A stretch of 64,000 nucleotides of DNA from NCBI RefSeq assembly GCF_031143425.1, contig NC_090443.1, positions 1,054,609,554 to 1,054,673,553 on the forward strand, in the 5' to 3' direction. Made by a program: the position numbers and the translations under genes. This document shows positions 33,515 through 45,120 of this stretch, in pieces. Position 1 is the first letter of the stretch. Every line of letters starts with the position of its first letter. A model generated the notes under the pieces. That model had not been told where the DNA came from. It saw only the letters and a list, made by a program, of their open reading frames with translations, and made no database searches. The DNA is from Pleurodeles waltl (Eukaryota; Chordata; Amphibia; Caudata; Salamandridae).

Positions 33515-35679
33515 CCCTATTTGTCACCCCTCTGGCAGCCCTTCAGCCTAAAGGCAGGGTACATGCCTCTAACTGTGAGGGTACCCCTGCATGAGCAGGG
33601 CACCCCTATAGACCCTTGGCCAATTCCTGGACTCTGTAAGTGTGGCGAAGTGGACATTAGTCAACATGAGTGGTCTAACTACATAATAGTTACTCCAAGC
33701 CTAGGCATGTTTGGTATCAAACATGTTGGAATCATGCAACTACACCAATTCCAGTGTTAGTTGCCTGATACCATGTACTCTGGGGGTTCCCTAGGGGATC
33801 ACCCAGTTCTGCCTGTGCAGCCTTACGGGGTCGAGCTGCCAGCCTGCACTGCTGCTGACCCCAGACACTGTTCATCCCTCCTGCTGGTTAGTCAGGCTTA
33901 GGCCAAAGGAGCTGAACAAAAGATTTCCTGCAAGGGAGAGGTGTGATCAGTCTAAGGGCTGGGCTGGGGTGGGGTGGCCTCTGAGCATCACCAGACTGCT
34001 TTGAAGGGCACATTTGGTGCCCTCCTTCATAATCTAGTTTGCATCAATTCAGGAACACCCAGTTCCCACTCTGGCACTAAACTACACAAAGTGCAGGGGA
34101 GTGACCACCCCCCTGCCTAGCTCCTCCCCCCATGTAGGTGAACAGAGCTCTGCCAGGTGGCCACTTGATTCTGCCTTCACAGAAATAAGATGTGCAAAGG
34201 CCGCTGGGTGCATCTGACCGGTTAGGCCAGGTAGATGACATCCCTGACCCCTTCTGATAGGTGGGTCGCTGCAGAGAGTGACCAACCCCATTTTAGAGTT
34301 ACTTTAGGGCTCCCTTGCGGGTGGGTCCTAAGATTCGTCAAGCAAGTCTCTTCAAGGAACTCTCTGCAAGACATTTTCTGCTCCCGGTCTCTTGAACCGC
34401 TGCTGGTCTGCGTTAGAATCAAACAAGTCTGCTTCTGGTAAGAAGTCTTCAATTGCAACATTGTTTCTGTGGGTCCTGCAAGAATTCTGCAACTTCTAAG
34501 GCTGTGTATCGTCCAGGGTCACAAGGGCTCTGTTTGCACCATGAAGGAATCTCTGTTGGAGTGAAGGGGTCACTCCCCTGCGTCAGCAGGCACCTCAAGA
34601 CAACATGGACTGGTTGGTGTGGTCTGCTGTGCATGGACATCTGAATATCCTGTTTCACAGGTGGTGAGTGTGTGGCCTCCTCCAGGTCCTGCTTGTCTTC
34701 CTCTGGGAGATCTTCAGGCTCCAAGAAGCCCTGGCCTCCAGCATTCTGCAAACCAAAGATCAGGTCCTGTCTTGAAATCCTACAAAGTGGGTCTTCTGTT
34801 TTGGTGGGCTGGTGAGGCCTTCTTGTGAGTCCCTGTGTCCAACACCTTGAGTCACTCGTAGGGGCTCAATCAACTTCTGTTGGCCTTCCTGTGTGCTGAG
34901 GGCCAGCTCAGACTCCCCCTCCTGGGTAGAGTCTCATGGGCCTTGCTGGTCCCCCAAAACCGTGCAACCTCTTCCTCAACCCATGTTTGCATTTGCCAGT
35001 GCTTTTTGGTGACCTGGCTGGTCACTAACCCTCCTGCAATCCGGCGACCATCAAAGGACAGCTTGTAGGTGACTCCTGGGATCTTCTGCAGCTCCTGGAC
35101 CCCACAGCAGGACTTCCTCTTCCACCGACTTGCAGGAACTACATCTTTAGGAGGGTGGGCATTGCCACCAGCATCACCTGGGCATCTCCAAGGGTGCTGG
35201 ACCCTGTCCCCTCACTTTGCAGGTCCTCCACATGTCGAACCTGGCCCTGGTCTCCACCCGCCTGGTCCACAGGTCATGACAGCAATTGGACAATCCGAGT
35301 CATCCACTGACTTCAGAGAGAGACCCTTCTCCCCTCTGCATCCGGGTCCCTGGTGTAGTTACTCCTGTCTTCTGGGTATCCTGGGGTTGGGGCACTCTCC
35401 ATCCGTCCTCTCGTCTGATGGTTCCTTCTGGGTCCACAAACTCCAACCATTACTCTCTGTGTTAGTCTATGGGACAACAGGGTGGGTAACTACCTTACTC
35501 CTGGTTGCTGGGGACACTTATGGCACTTACCTCTGGTGTTCCTAACTGCCCCCAGTCTCTAACTAACTACCACACTTACCTTGGCTGGAGTCACTATTTC
35601 ACATTCCACTTTTTTAGTATATGGTTTGGCCCGCCCCTAAGGCCTTGTATATCTCTATGCTATTTCTGATGGTTATTTT

Positions 35680-35859
35680 GGGAGTTATTACAACTTTGGA
35701 GGAGGTGTTAATCCGTCCCAAAAGTGACAGATATACCACCAGCCGTATTACGAGTCCATTATATCCTATGGAACTCGTAATACGGCTGGTGGTATATGCG
35801 TCACTTTACCGTCACTTTTGAGATGGATTAACACCTCCTCCAAAGTTGTAATAACCCCC
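35680..35859. mobile_element. Foldback MITE (family F, copy 3), near-perfect 180-bp palindrome
   Basis: The left arm 'gagttattacaactttggag' pairs with the right arm 'ctccaaagttgtaataac'. 'aggtgttaatccgtc' pairs with 'gatggattaacacct', and 'ccaccagccgtattacgag' with 'ctcgtaatacggctggtgg'. The centre is 'tccattatatcctatgga', the same as in copy 1. Sits inside the A-type LTR, whose sequence resumes at about 35860. Confidence 0.88.
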
Positions 35860-36163
35860 CTTTGTGTGTAATATCTCCAAAGGGAGACATACCAATTTCA
35901 GTTTAGTAATAGTGGTGTAATAAAATATCCTTTATTTTTGCAACACTTGTGTGGTTCTTTCTTGTGACTATGCTATTGTCTGACTACTGTGGTATTGCAA
36001 GTGCTTTATATTCCTCCTGGATAAGCTTCAGCTGCTCGCCTTAGCTACCCCTAGAGAGTTTCAGCTCTCAGGACACCTATTCACTATCACTAAGGGTTGC
36101 CTGGACTCTATAGGGTGCCACACCATAAATGTGTACACCATAAATTGAGCCAGCATCCTACAT

Positions 36164-36181
36164 TGGTGGTGCAGCGATGGG
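36164..36181 (+). promoter_or_regulatory. Candidate primer-binding site, Gypsy element 2
   Basis: TGGTGGTGCAGCGATGGG begins one base after the LTR end CA at 36162. It has the same position and TGGTG start as the site at 27724. tRNA not assigned. Confidence 0.5.
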
Positions 36182-36289
36182 ATAAGACACTGCATTGCTT
36201 TACCACTTGGTCAGCAGTGACTTTCCATAGGAAACATCACTACTAACTATTGGTTACATATTATACTGGTAACTGCAGGGAATCCTAAC

Positions 36290-38977
36290 TGTAAGGAAAT
36301 GCCTTCTTGGCATGGTTACCCCCTGACTTTTTGCCTTTGCTGATGGCAAGTTATGATTCGAAAGTTTGCTGAGGCCTGCTAACCAGGCCCCAGCACCAGT
36401 GTTCTTTCCCTAAACTGTACCTTTGTCTCCACAATTGGCACAACCCTGGCATCCAGGTAAGTCCCTTGTAACTGGTACCCCTGGTACCAAGGGCCCTGAT
36501 GCCAGGGAAGGTCTCTAAGGGCTGCAGCATGTCTTATGCCACCTTGGGGACCCCTCACTCAGCACATACACACTGCTTGCCAGCTTGTGTGTGCTGGTGG
36601 GGAGAAAATGACTAAGTGGACATGGCACTCCCCTCAGAGTGCCATGCCAACCCCACACTGCCTATGGCATAGATAAGTCACCCCTCTAGCAGGCCTTACA
36701 GCCCTAAGGCAGGGTGCACTATTCCACAGGTGAGGGCATAGGTGCATGAGCACTATGCCCCTACAGTGTCAAAGCAAAACCTTAGACATTGTAAGTGCAG
36801 GGTAGCCATAAGAGTATATGGTCTGGGAGTCTGTCATACACGAACTCCACAGCACCATAATGGCTACATTGAAAACTGGGAAGTTTGGTATCAAACTTCT
36901 CAGCACAATAAATGCACCCTGATGCCAGTGTGCACTTTATTGTCAAAATACACCCAGAGGGCATCTTAGAGGTGCCCCCCTGAAAACATACCCGACTTCC
37001 AGTGTGGGCTGACCAGTTTTTGCCAGCCTGCCACACACCAGACATGTTGCTGGCCACATGGGGAGAGTGCCTTTGTCACTATGTGGCCAGGAACAAAGCC
37101 TGTACTGGGTGGAGGTGCTTCACACCTCCCCCTGCAGGAACTGTAACAACTGGCGGTGAGCCTCAAAGGCTCACCCCCTTTGTTACAGTGCCACAGGGCA
37201 TTCCAGCTAGTGGAGATGCCCGCCCCTCCGGCCACTGCCCCCACTTTTGGCGGCAAGGCTGGAGGAGATAATGAGGAAAACAAGGAGGAGTCACTCCCCA
37301 GTCAGGACAGCCCCTAAGGTGTCCTGAGCTGAGGTGACTCTGACTTTTAGAAATCCTTCATCTTGCAGATGGAGGATTCCCCCAATAGGATTAGGGATGT
37401 GCCCCCCTCCACACAGGAAGGAGGCACAAAGAGGGTGTAGCCACCCTCCGAGCCAGTAGCCATTGGCTACTACCCTCCCAGACCTAAACACACCCCTAAA
37501 TTGAGTATTTAGGAGCCCCCAGAACCGAGGAAGATAGATTCCTGCAACCTAAAGAAGTAGAAGGACTGCTGACCTGATGCCCTACAGTGAAGACGGAGAC
37601 AACAACTGATTTGGCCCCAGCCCTACCGGCCTGTCTCCCTACTTCGAAGAAAACTGCAACAGCGACGCATCCAACAGGGTCCAGCGACCTATGAAGCCTC
37701 AGAGGACTACCCTGCATCTAAAGGACCAAGAAGCTCCCGAGAACAGCAGCCCTGTTCAAGAAACTGCAACACTTTGCAACAAAGAAGCAACTTTTAAAGA
37801 CCACACGTTTCCCGCCAGAAGCGTGAGACTTTCCACTCTGCACCCGACGCCCCCGGCTCGACCTGCAGAAAACAAACACTACAGGGAGGACTCCCCGGCG
37901 ACTGCGAGCCCGTGAGTAGCCAAAGTTGACCCCCCCCTGAGCCCCCACAGCAACGCCTGCAGAGGAAATCCAGAGGCTCCCCCTGACTGCGACTGCCTGC
38001 TTCAAGGAACACAACGCATGGAAAACACACTGCACCCGCAGCCCTCAGGACCTGAAGGAACCGAACTCCAGTGCAGGAGCGACCCCCAGGCGACACTCTG
38101 CCTAGCCCAGATGGTGACTACCCCAAGGAGCCCCCCCTGTGCCCGCCTGCATCGCCGAAGAGACCCCCGGGTCTCCCCATTGATTCCTATTGAAAACCTG
38201 ACGCCTGTTTGAATGAATAATAATCTGCACCCGGCCGCCCCTGTGCCGCCGAGGGTGTACTTTCTGTGCCTGCTTGTGTGTCCCCCGGTGCCCTACAAAA
38301 CCCCCTGGTCTGCCCTCCGAAGTCGCGGGTACTTACCTGCTGGCAGACTGGAACCGGGGCACCCCTATTTCCACTGAAGCCTATGTGTTTAGGGCACCAC
38401 TTTGACCTCTGCACCTGACCGGCCCTGAGCTGCTGGTGTGGTAACTTTGGGGTTGCCTTGAGCCCCCAACGGTGGGCTACCTTGGACCCAACTTTGAACC
38501 CTGTAAGTGTTTTACTTACTTGTGAACATAACATTTACTTACCTCCCCCAGGAACTGTTGATTTTTGCAGTGTCCACTTTTAAAACAGCTTATTGCCATT
38601 TTTGTCAAAACTGTACATGCTATTGTGATAATTCAAAGTTCCTAAGATACCCGAGTGAAATACCTTTCATTTAAAGTATTGTTTGTAAATCTTGAACCTG
38701 TGGTTCTTAAAATAAACTAAGAAAATATATTTTTCTATATAAAAACCTATTGGCATGGAATTTGTCTTTGAGTGTGTGTTCCTTATTTATTGCCTGTGTG
38801 TGTACAACAAATGCTTATCACTACCCTCTGATAAGCCTACTGCTCGACCACACTACCACAAAATAGAGCATTAGAATTATCTCTTTTTGCCACTATCTTA
38901 CCTCTAAGGGGAACCCTTGGACTCTGTGCACACTATTTCTTACTTTGAAATAGTATATACAGAGCCAACTTCCTACA
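36290..38977 (+). mobile_element. Solo LTR, family B (2,688 bp) with 5-bp target duplication
   Basis: Begins TGTAAGGAAATGCC, ends CCAACTTCCTACA, and is flanked by CTAAC at 36285-36289 and 38978-38982. AATAAA at 38711-38716 lies about 260 nt before the end, which sets the sense strand as plus. It lies between a primer-binding site and the gag start of element 2, so it entered that element's leader. It has no domain-bearing frame and is the reverse complement counterpart of 8170-10804 and of the outer part of 20684-26309. Confidence 0.88.
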
Positions 38978-39087
38978 CTAACCTTTTGCCTGGGTAGTTA
39001 GGGGTCTAGCATAGCTCTTTCTCCAAGCCTTTTAAAAGTTTAGAGATTTAGAGTACGTAGGTGCATCACATACACTACCATAACACC

Positions 39088-40275
39088 ATGTCTTTAGCCG
39101 AGGGAGCTGAGCAGACTCAGGAGTCTAGGTCTGATGTCCTTAGGTTCAAAGAACTCAGGGCCCCGTGTGCAGCTAGTAAACTTAAGACCGGTAGTACCCC
39201 TAACAAAACTATTTTCTTGAATCTCCTTATTCAGGATGACATACAGAATCCAGAGAGAGAGAATTAGATGATGAGGGTAAACCCCCAGTGATGGAAAAGA
39301 AGGTACCAGGTACTTCCTCTGAAAACACTGGGCAAGACAATGATGCTGGGGTAAACCTTGAAACTCCAGGCAGCTGTGTTGGTAGCACAAGAGAGGGTTG
39401 AAGCAGCAGGCCCACTTTTACTCTCCCCCCCCCCGCCCGGGTTAGTAAAGAGAATCCCCAGGAGGAGTGTATCTGCCTCGTCCTCCGCTTCCCTTGCCTC
39501 AGCTTTTGCTGTGGGTGCCATACACTAGCCCTGATGAGGGATCCCTGGATAGAGGGTTCAGTTTGCTGAGACTTGAGCATGCCAAGCTCAAGTTGAAACA
39601 ACAGCAGCTGGCTCTAGAGAGAGAGGTCCTGGAGATGTAGAGGAATAAGAAACAGTTTGGGGTTAAAGCCCCCTGGTGGCATTGTAGGAGAGTCTGGGGT
39701 CAGGGAAGTCTCCTTCAATTCCAGGAATCTCAGCAGGATAGTCCCTCCGTACAAGTCTGGGGGTGACATCCATAAGTGGGTCACTGCTTTAGAGAGGGGC
39801 TGTAAAGTACAGAGGGTCCCTCAGAGGCAGTGGGCAGCTATCCCGTGGCTCTCCTTTCCTGACAAAGGCAGAGACAAGCTTTTTATTGTGAGGGAGGAAG
39901 ATGCAAATAAGTACCAGGTCATGAAAGAGGCTCTGATTAATAGGTTTGGGCTCACAACTGAGGAGTATCGGATTAAGTTCAGAGAAACTCAGAAAGAGTC
40001 CTCCCAAGACTGGGTAGATTTTGTGGACTTTGCAGTTAAGGCTCTGGAAGGCTGTTTACATGGTGGTAATATGCATGACTATGAAGGGATGTCCAATCTT
40101 ATGACAAGACAGCACATCCTTAACGTAACTGCATCACTACCTGGTGGACTCAGATCTGACCTCTCCCCAAGACTTGGGAAAGAAGGCAGACAAATGGGTA
40201 AGAAAACTCACAGTGGGGTGACCAGAAAAAGAAGGGTTCTTCTTCTCAAAACCAGGAGAAAGATGGGGAGATAAA
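39088..40275 (+). pseudogene. Gypsy (Gmr1-like) Gag, element 2
   Basis: ATG at 39088 opens MSLAEGAEQTQESRSD. Stops and shifts follow (TAG at 39265-39267). A coiled-coil-like stretch LEHAKLKLKQQQLALEREVLEM lies at about 39566-39640. The longest clean part (39657-40274) has KWVTALERGCKV, then EEYRIKFRETQK, WVDFVDFAVKALEGCL, and R-Q-H-I-L-N-V-T, the SCAN-like Gag region seen in element 1. A zinc-knuckle remnant (K-K-R-G-H-V-T-G-D-S-T-C-P) follows at about 40400-40440 next to an A-run. Different sequence from element 1 but the same order. Confidence 0.7.
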
Positions 40276-40659
40276 TACTGACGAGAACAAGGATTCTTCA
40301 TCGGGCTCACAAAATTCTTCTGGGGGTGGGTCCCAACCCTCTTCCCTCCCCCCGTCTCACTCCCCCCTCTAAAAAGAAATGGTGATTTTTGTGTAAAAAA
40401 AAAAAGAGGCCATGTGACAGGTGACAGCACCTGTCCTAAGAAAGGCACCAAGACCACTACTACCACTCCTCCAAGTGATCTAACAATAGCACTGGTGGCA
40501 GTACTTCAACCAAGGGTTAGCTGGGTTCACCCTAGGGAGTGCAGTGTACTCTGGCCTGGTCAGAGAAACTACTGAGGCAGTATTAGAGGGTGGCATTCGC
40601 CTTGTCACTCTGGCTGCCTGGCCTCTCCTAATATGAGGAAATACTAGCAGCACCCCTTG

Positions 40660-41030
40660 ATTAATGGTATTGAGGCAGAAGCTTACAGGGATGCAGGTGC
40701 TAGTGTCACCATGGTGACTGAAAAACTGGCGACCCCTGAGCAAATCCTACTTGGTCAGAGTTATCAACGCAGACAGCATCACTAAGTGCCACCCCATGGC
40801 AATTGTTAACTTTACCTGGGGGGGAGGATGTTACTTGCCCTAAAAGAGTTGTAGTGTCCTCTTCCATTCCTGTTGATTGTCTGATGGGCAATGATTTGGA
40901 GACCTCAGCCTGGGGTGAAGTGGAGCTGCAGACCCTTGCAGCAATGCTGGGTATCTCTGCCAATGTCTTTGTGTCAACAAGAGCACAGGCCAGGAAACAG
41001 GGAGAAATCAGGAGCACTGGAGCCTGAAAG
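40660..41030 (+). pseudogene. Gypsy retropepsin remnant, element 2
   Basis: AYRDAGASVTMVTEKL places the active-site triad D-A-G (Asp at about 40693) where D-T/S-G is expected. After a frameshift, SIPVDCLMGNDLETSAWGEVE provides the second conserved block of Gypsy proteases. It is followed by a T-R-A-Q-A-R-K-Q linker that commonly precedes RT. The changed middle residue and the shift make it inactive. Confidence 0.65.
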
Positions 41031-41179
41031 TATGGACCAGTCAGCTCCCAAGAAGAGAGGTAGGAAGGGTAAAAACTTACCTCTGCCCATGACTCACTTA
41101 ATGATCAATCTTCTCAGGGAGATGATCTCACCCCTATTGAGGAACCTGCATCAGATTAGCTGGGTGCTGACACAGCAGA

Positions 41180-41520
41180 GCTCTTGGATGCAGGGGGGGC
41201 CTGCAGGGAAAAACTGAGTTTGGAGCAAACACCCTGCCCTTCTTTTGAAGGCCTCAGACACGGCGATGTCAGTGGACCCCACGAGGTCTATTGGGAAAAT
41301 GGGCTTCTTTACTCTGAGGCTAGAGAGCCCAGACCTAGTGCCACCAGGAGGTTGGTCATACCTCAGACGTTTAGGGAATTCCTTTTGACTTTAGCCCATG
41401 ACATTCCACTTGTAGGACATCTTGAGCAAAGAAAGACTTGGGACAGACTTGTCTGACACTTTCACTGGCCCCAGATGTCTGAAGACACAGAAGGGTTTTG
41501 TCACTCCTGTGTTAAACCGC
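41180..41520 (+). pseudogene. Gypsy integrase N-terminal (HHCC) fragment, element 2
   Basis: YWENGLLYSEAREPRPS, R-R-L-V-I-P-Q-T-F-R-E-F-L-L and LAHDIPLVGHLEQRKTW give the two His (41398 and 41422 region). A shift leads to F-H-W-P-Q-M and FCHSCV, which supplies the CxxC. This is the zinc-binding domain of a Gypsy integrase. RT and RNase H between protease and integrase are missing, and the DDE core is missing too because the sequence switches to DIRS at about 41521. Confidence 0.75.
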
Positions 41521-43195
41521 CTAGGGGAGTTGGTAAGAGATTTTTGCCTCCGCTTTTCCCCCTCTCCCACTCCTCCATGGGGAGGAGACTGCGACAAGCA
41601 TCCCTCACGCTCATTCTAGTGGACCAACCGGGTACTCCGGTCATGGTATGCCAAACCTGCTAGAACTCCCTTAGTCCCACATGAGAAGCTTCCCAACAGG
41701 CTGGACCGTCTCACACAGATCTTTCTCAGCAACCCCTGATAACATTTGTTTTTTTGATCTCTACCGATGAAGGCTAAAATCCAGAAACATGTTTCTGGAA
41801 ATGTACAGCACTATCTGCACCAACTCTGGTGAAAAACTACAGCTAATATTCAAGTAAGCTCTAACTTTGTACTGGATTTACCACAATACAAAGGGGCAAA
41901 CTATGCTATGATGTGAGGCGGTGTACTCCCACCCCCCTTCTTTTCTCACACAGCACCATGTCTCTCTCAGACATCCCAGCCCTCAGCAACACAACCTTGC
42001 GATTCTGCTCCTGCAGTGATTAGAATTTGGTTACTTCAACCTTCCAGAGGAACGTATGTCTATTCTTGAAGAGGCACACAGACCAACCACTAGGGCCTGT
42101 TACGTAGCCAAATGGAAATGTTTTGCACATTACTGCCTCCCAAAATGCATTAATCCCCTCACAGCACCGGTACAGAATACTGTTTTTACCTTCTGCACTT
42201 GCAGAAATCAGGCCAGGTCCATACCTCGATCTACTTATACTTGGCTGCTGTAGCTGCCTATTTACAGAACAGAAAACAGGTATCCCTATTCAGAATACCT
42301 ATTATTAACATTCAGGGAAGGCCTTGAAATAATTATTCCACCCAGACACCCCCTGCTCCAGTTTGGAACTTAAACATAGTCCTCAGTAGACTCATGGGTC
42401 CTCCCTTTGAACACATTTACTCTTGCCCACTGTAATTCTTGTCTTGAAAGGTGGCCTTCCTTGTGGCCATCACTTCTTTACGATGAGTCAGTGAAATACA
42501 AACTCTTACTCTAAATGAGCCCTTTTTCTAAGTATATCAAGATAGAGTGGTCCTCAAAACCAATCCAAAATTCTCTCCAAAGGTGGTCTTCATGTTTCAC
42601 CTTAATCAGATGATTGAACTGCCAGTCTTCTTTCCGCAATTACAATCTGTAGCAGAACATGCTCTGCATACTCTTGATGTCAAAAGAGCACTCATGTACT
42701 ATATTGATAGAACAAAAACCATTTCATAAGACCCAGCAACTGTGTGTGTCATACGACAAGCCTCACAAAGGACATGCTCTTTCCAAAGCAGGCATAGTAC
42801 ATTGGTTAGTCAAATGCATGCAAACGTGTTATGCCAAAGCTAAGAGTACCCTTTCTGCCCCCCCCCCCCCATTCCATGCATAAGAAAGGGGCTTCTTTGG
42901 CTTTCTTGTGTAACATACCATTAGCTGACATCTGCAAAGACTACCTGGTCCACCCCACAAACCATCACAAAATATTGCTGTGTGGATGTTCTGGCCAGAC
43001 AGCAAGCCAGGGTTCGCCAAGCTGTCCTACAAACACTTTTTCTGTCTTCTGCAATATCCTCTGGCTACGCCACTGCTTTTAGGAGGACTGCACAGCATGT
43101 GTATTTACAATTACACATACCACAAATGGAAAATGTTACCAACATGTGAATCTACAGCACCATATGCCATGAACAGATGCTTATAGGCTAACTAA
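41521..43195 (+). pseudogene. DIRS copy 3: extension and tyrosine recombinase remnant with terminal repeat
   Basis: 41545-41700 matches the DIRS post-RNase H extension (FPPLPL...LILV-x-x-P-G-T-P). After an inserted 130-bp piece, recombinase segments follow: ILEEAHRPTTRACYVAKWK, IIPPRHP, 'MGPPFEH'-like wording, FSPKVVFMFHLNQMIELPVFFPQL, HTLDVKRALMYYIDRTK and K-A-G-I-V-H-W-L-V-K. A region near 42840-42900 with a C-run replaces the HxxR box. 43119-43190 resembles the inner part of the DIRS terminal repeat. Many stops. It is joined directly to the Gypsy integrase fragment. Confidence 0.72.
41755..41885 (+). ncRNA. Second hammerhead-like motif, degenerate, in a short insertion
   Basis: CCGATGA (41764-41770; consensus CTGATGA) is followed by a short GG...CC stem with an A-rich loop and then GAAA (41784-41787). 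The stem III position is an 18-bp perfect palindrome, CCAGAAACATGTTTCTGG (41781-41798). The layout copies the motif at 28070-28128. The T-to-C change in the core would probably abolish cleavage. It interrupts the DIRS extension/recombinase boundary. Confidence 0.4.
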
Positions 43196-44094
43196 CATGA
43201 CCGGGCGCCTGGGTTCTAGATTTCTGCACACAACAAATACAGCAACATCCAAGTGATGCTATTTGTTAAAAAATAAAGAATGGTGATAAATGTGAGGAAT
43301 GCACATGTCTTTTAAGCACTCAGTTGTTAACACACATACTGGCCTTGATCCGTTCACAAAGATCAGAGAATCATGTTCTAAAAAGGTATACGTACAGTTA
43401 TGTTTGCAACTTGACAGTTAGTAAATACATAAAGACACCCTACGTGCCCTCAAACCTTGCTCTGAAATAAATAGAGCAAACTAAACATGTTGACAGGGTG
43501 GCCTTGGATAAACTAATGACTGCTGACGGTGAAGAGGTACTTATGGTTGCCAACTTGCTGGTATTTTTTATCTCGAGGTGAAGGCTAACCTTTGCAGTGT
43601 TCATTTAAACCTGCGCAATACATACGGGAAGCAATCCAAATGTGAATGTAAGAGATGTCTACGGACTGCAGGTTAAGAGCCACTGCTCTTGAATGTGGTT
43701 AAGAGATTAGAATTCAAATATAATACAGTATGAATAATATTTACACCTGAGAAGCCCAATGGTCAGCTGAGTTACGACTGATGCAGACGATGGGGATTAG
43801 AATGAAACCCAAAGATGGGCTGTGGGAATTCATCCCCAGCTCCCAAGCATCATCTGATGCATGCACAGTGTTTATCCCTGTTTGCAATGAATCGACACAT
43901 TAGGGTGGCCTATGAAGTGATAATGAAAATAATAACTGGTCACCACAGTCACAACAAATACTGAGCATTTTCACACAAATTCTGTTTACCCCATCAGGTC
44001 ATGGCCCTTGAAATGTGGCTGCTTTGTAAAAATGCTTAAGGGAGAATCTCTGATCGAGAGTTTAAACTATAGATTATTCATGTTATGAATATTC
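43196..44094. other. Intergenic stretch, nothing recognised
   Basis: A/T-rich, short frames only, no element ends seen. Confidence 0.5.
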
Positions 44095-44340
44095 ACCAGG
44101 TGTCAGACTGGATCTGGAAACTTTTTTGCACTACCTCTGCGCACTGGTGGGTGGTGCTGTGCGGCTCTGCATTGACATTGTTCCACTCCAGAAATGACGT
44201 GAGGCCCTTGTATGCACATCTCCTGTGCACTGACATCAGTTATTTCCTTTCTGCGCCCCCAGATGCTTATTCTGAGCTACTGCTTGCCTTTTCTCTTTGA
44301 GACAGCTTTTCAACAAAAATTTTAACAGTGTTAAAGCGAT
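44095..44340 (+). promoter_or_regulatory. Likely DIRS 5' leader/promoter region
   Basis: About 245 bp directly before an ATG that opens a DIRS ORF1-like N-terminus. It starts 'caccaggtgtcagactgg' and is more G/C-rich than its left flank. There is no TATA box. Assignment is by position and by general resemblance to newt-type DIRS 5' regions. Inference only. Confidence 0.4.
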
Positions 44341-45120
44341 ATGTCACCACCTGAGACAACAGGATTCAAACCCTGTAAGGACTGTCGCAAACAAATGTCT
44401 GTGACCGCTACTCATCAGTTTTGCGTTAGGTCAAGCCATGTGTCTAAGAGCTTCAGTGAATGTGTGTTGATGAACCTGAAGGCCATATGGGACTGCAAAG
44501 CAAAACTCTGTCGCCATGTACAAGAAGACTCTGCAAAACAACTGGTCAAAGTCAAGAGGTTGGTCCTGGTCCAGAAGTTGTTCCCGAGGTTGGGTGTCAT
44601 TGCACGCCAAGTCTTCATGTAAGTTGATGAAAAAACATTAAAGAATCCTAACGGGATTCGCCCCCTTCCCACCACTCATATTGCCCCAAGAGGGCCCGAG
44701 GACATTGCCATAACTCTCGATCTTGCTCCCAAAGTCGGTAGAACTCATTGCCCATCCCCCAATTTGTACTGGCACAACCTGAGTTTCTGGGACTCTCTGC
44801 AATGCTGAGGCACATTGAACAGTTCTGCAAGAGCATGCTCCGATTCTTCAGATCCTTACCGACTTCCTCTGGCGTGCCTAAGGAAGCAGAGACCCCCTAT
44901 TTGGGATACCAGTGACAGGTTCGCCCTCAGTGCCAGTTGGATCCTCCGGATCAACCACTGGGCTCCTTCCGGCTTCTACACTGACTCATTCCATGCTAGT
45001 TCTGATGCAGACTTCATAGATGCTGGAAGGCAGGGTGCCCATTGTGCTGTCTGAGTCAGCGCTCTTACATCGGCCGAAGTCCAGCTGGACTTTCTTCTAA
45101 GCGACACTTGCATCTCCGCA
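44341..45120 (+). pseudogene. DIRS ORF1 N-terminal remnant
   Basis: MSPPETTGFKPCKDCRKQM starts a Cys/His-rich block: C-x2-C, then H-Q-F-C-V-R, H-V-S-K-S and E-C. It resembles the paired C-x2-C...H-x2-C-x2-C zinc-binding start of many vertebrate DIRS ORF1 proteins, here with a Cys-to-Ser (V-R-S-S-H) and another Cys-to-Phe change. After the stop at about 44622, broken frames continue in ORF1-like acidic-serine style to 45060. No intact protein. Confidence 0.55.

Larger units (their letters stand above)
33129..36162 (+). mobile_element. Long A-type LTR (5' LTR of Gmr1-like element 2), invaded by two foldback elements
   Basis: From 33536 on it tracks family A blocks: 'tgctttgaagggcac', 'ggggagtgaccac' and 'ttctgataggtg'. 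The AATAAA region at about 35918-35930 and the terminal module end CAGCATCCTACA at 36162. 33129-33276 is a displaced piece homologous to 35008-35110 ('ggtgacctggctggtcact', 'ctgcagctcctggacc'), so the left edge is a rearrangement and the true LTR start is not preserved. It is followed by a primer-binding site and Gag, so it is best read as a 5' LTR. Confidence 0.65.
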
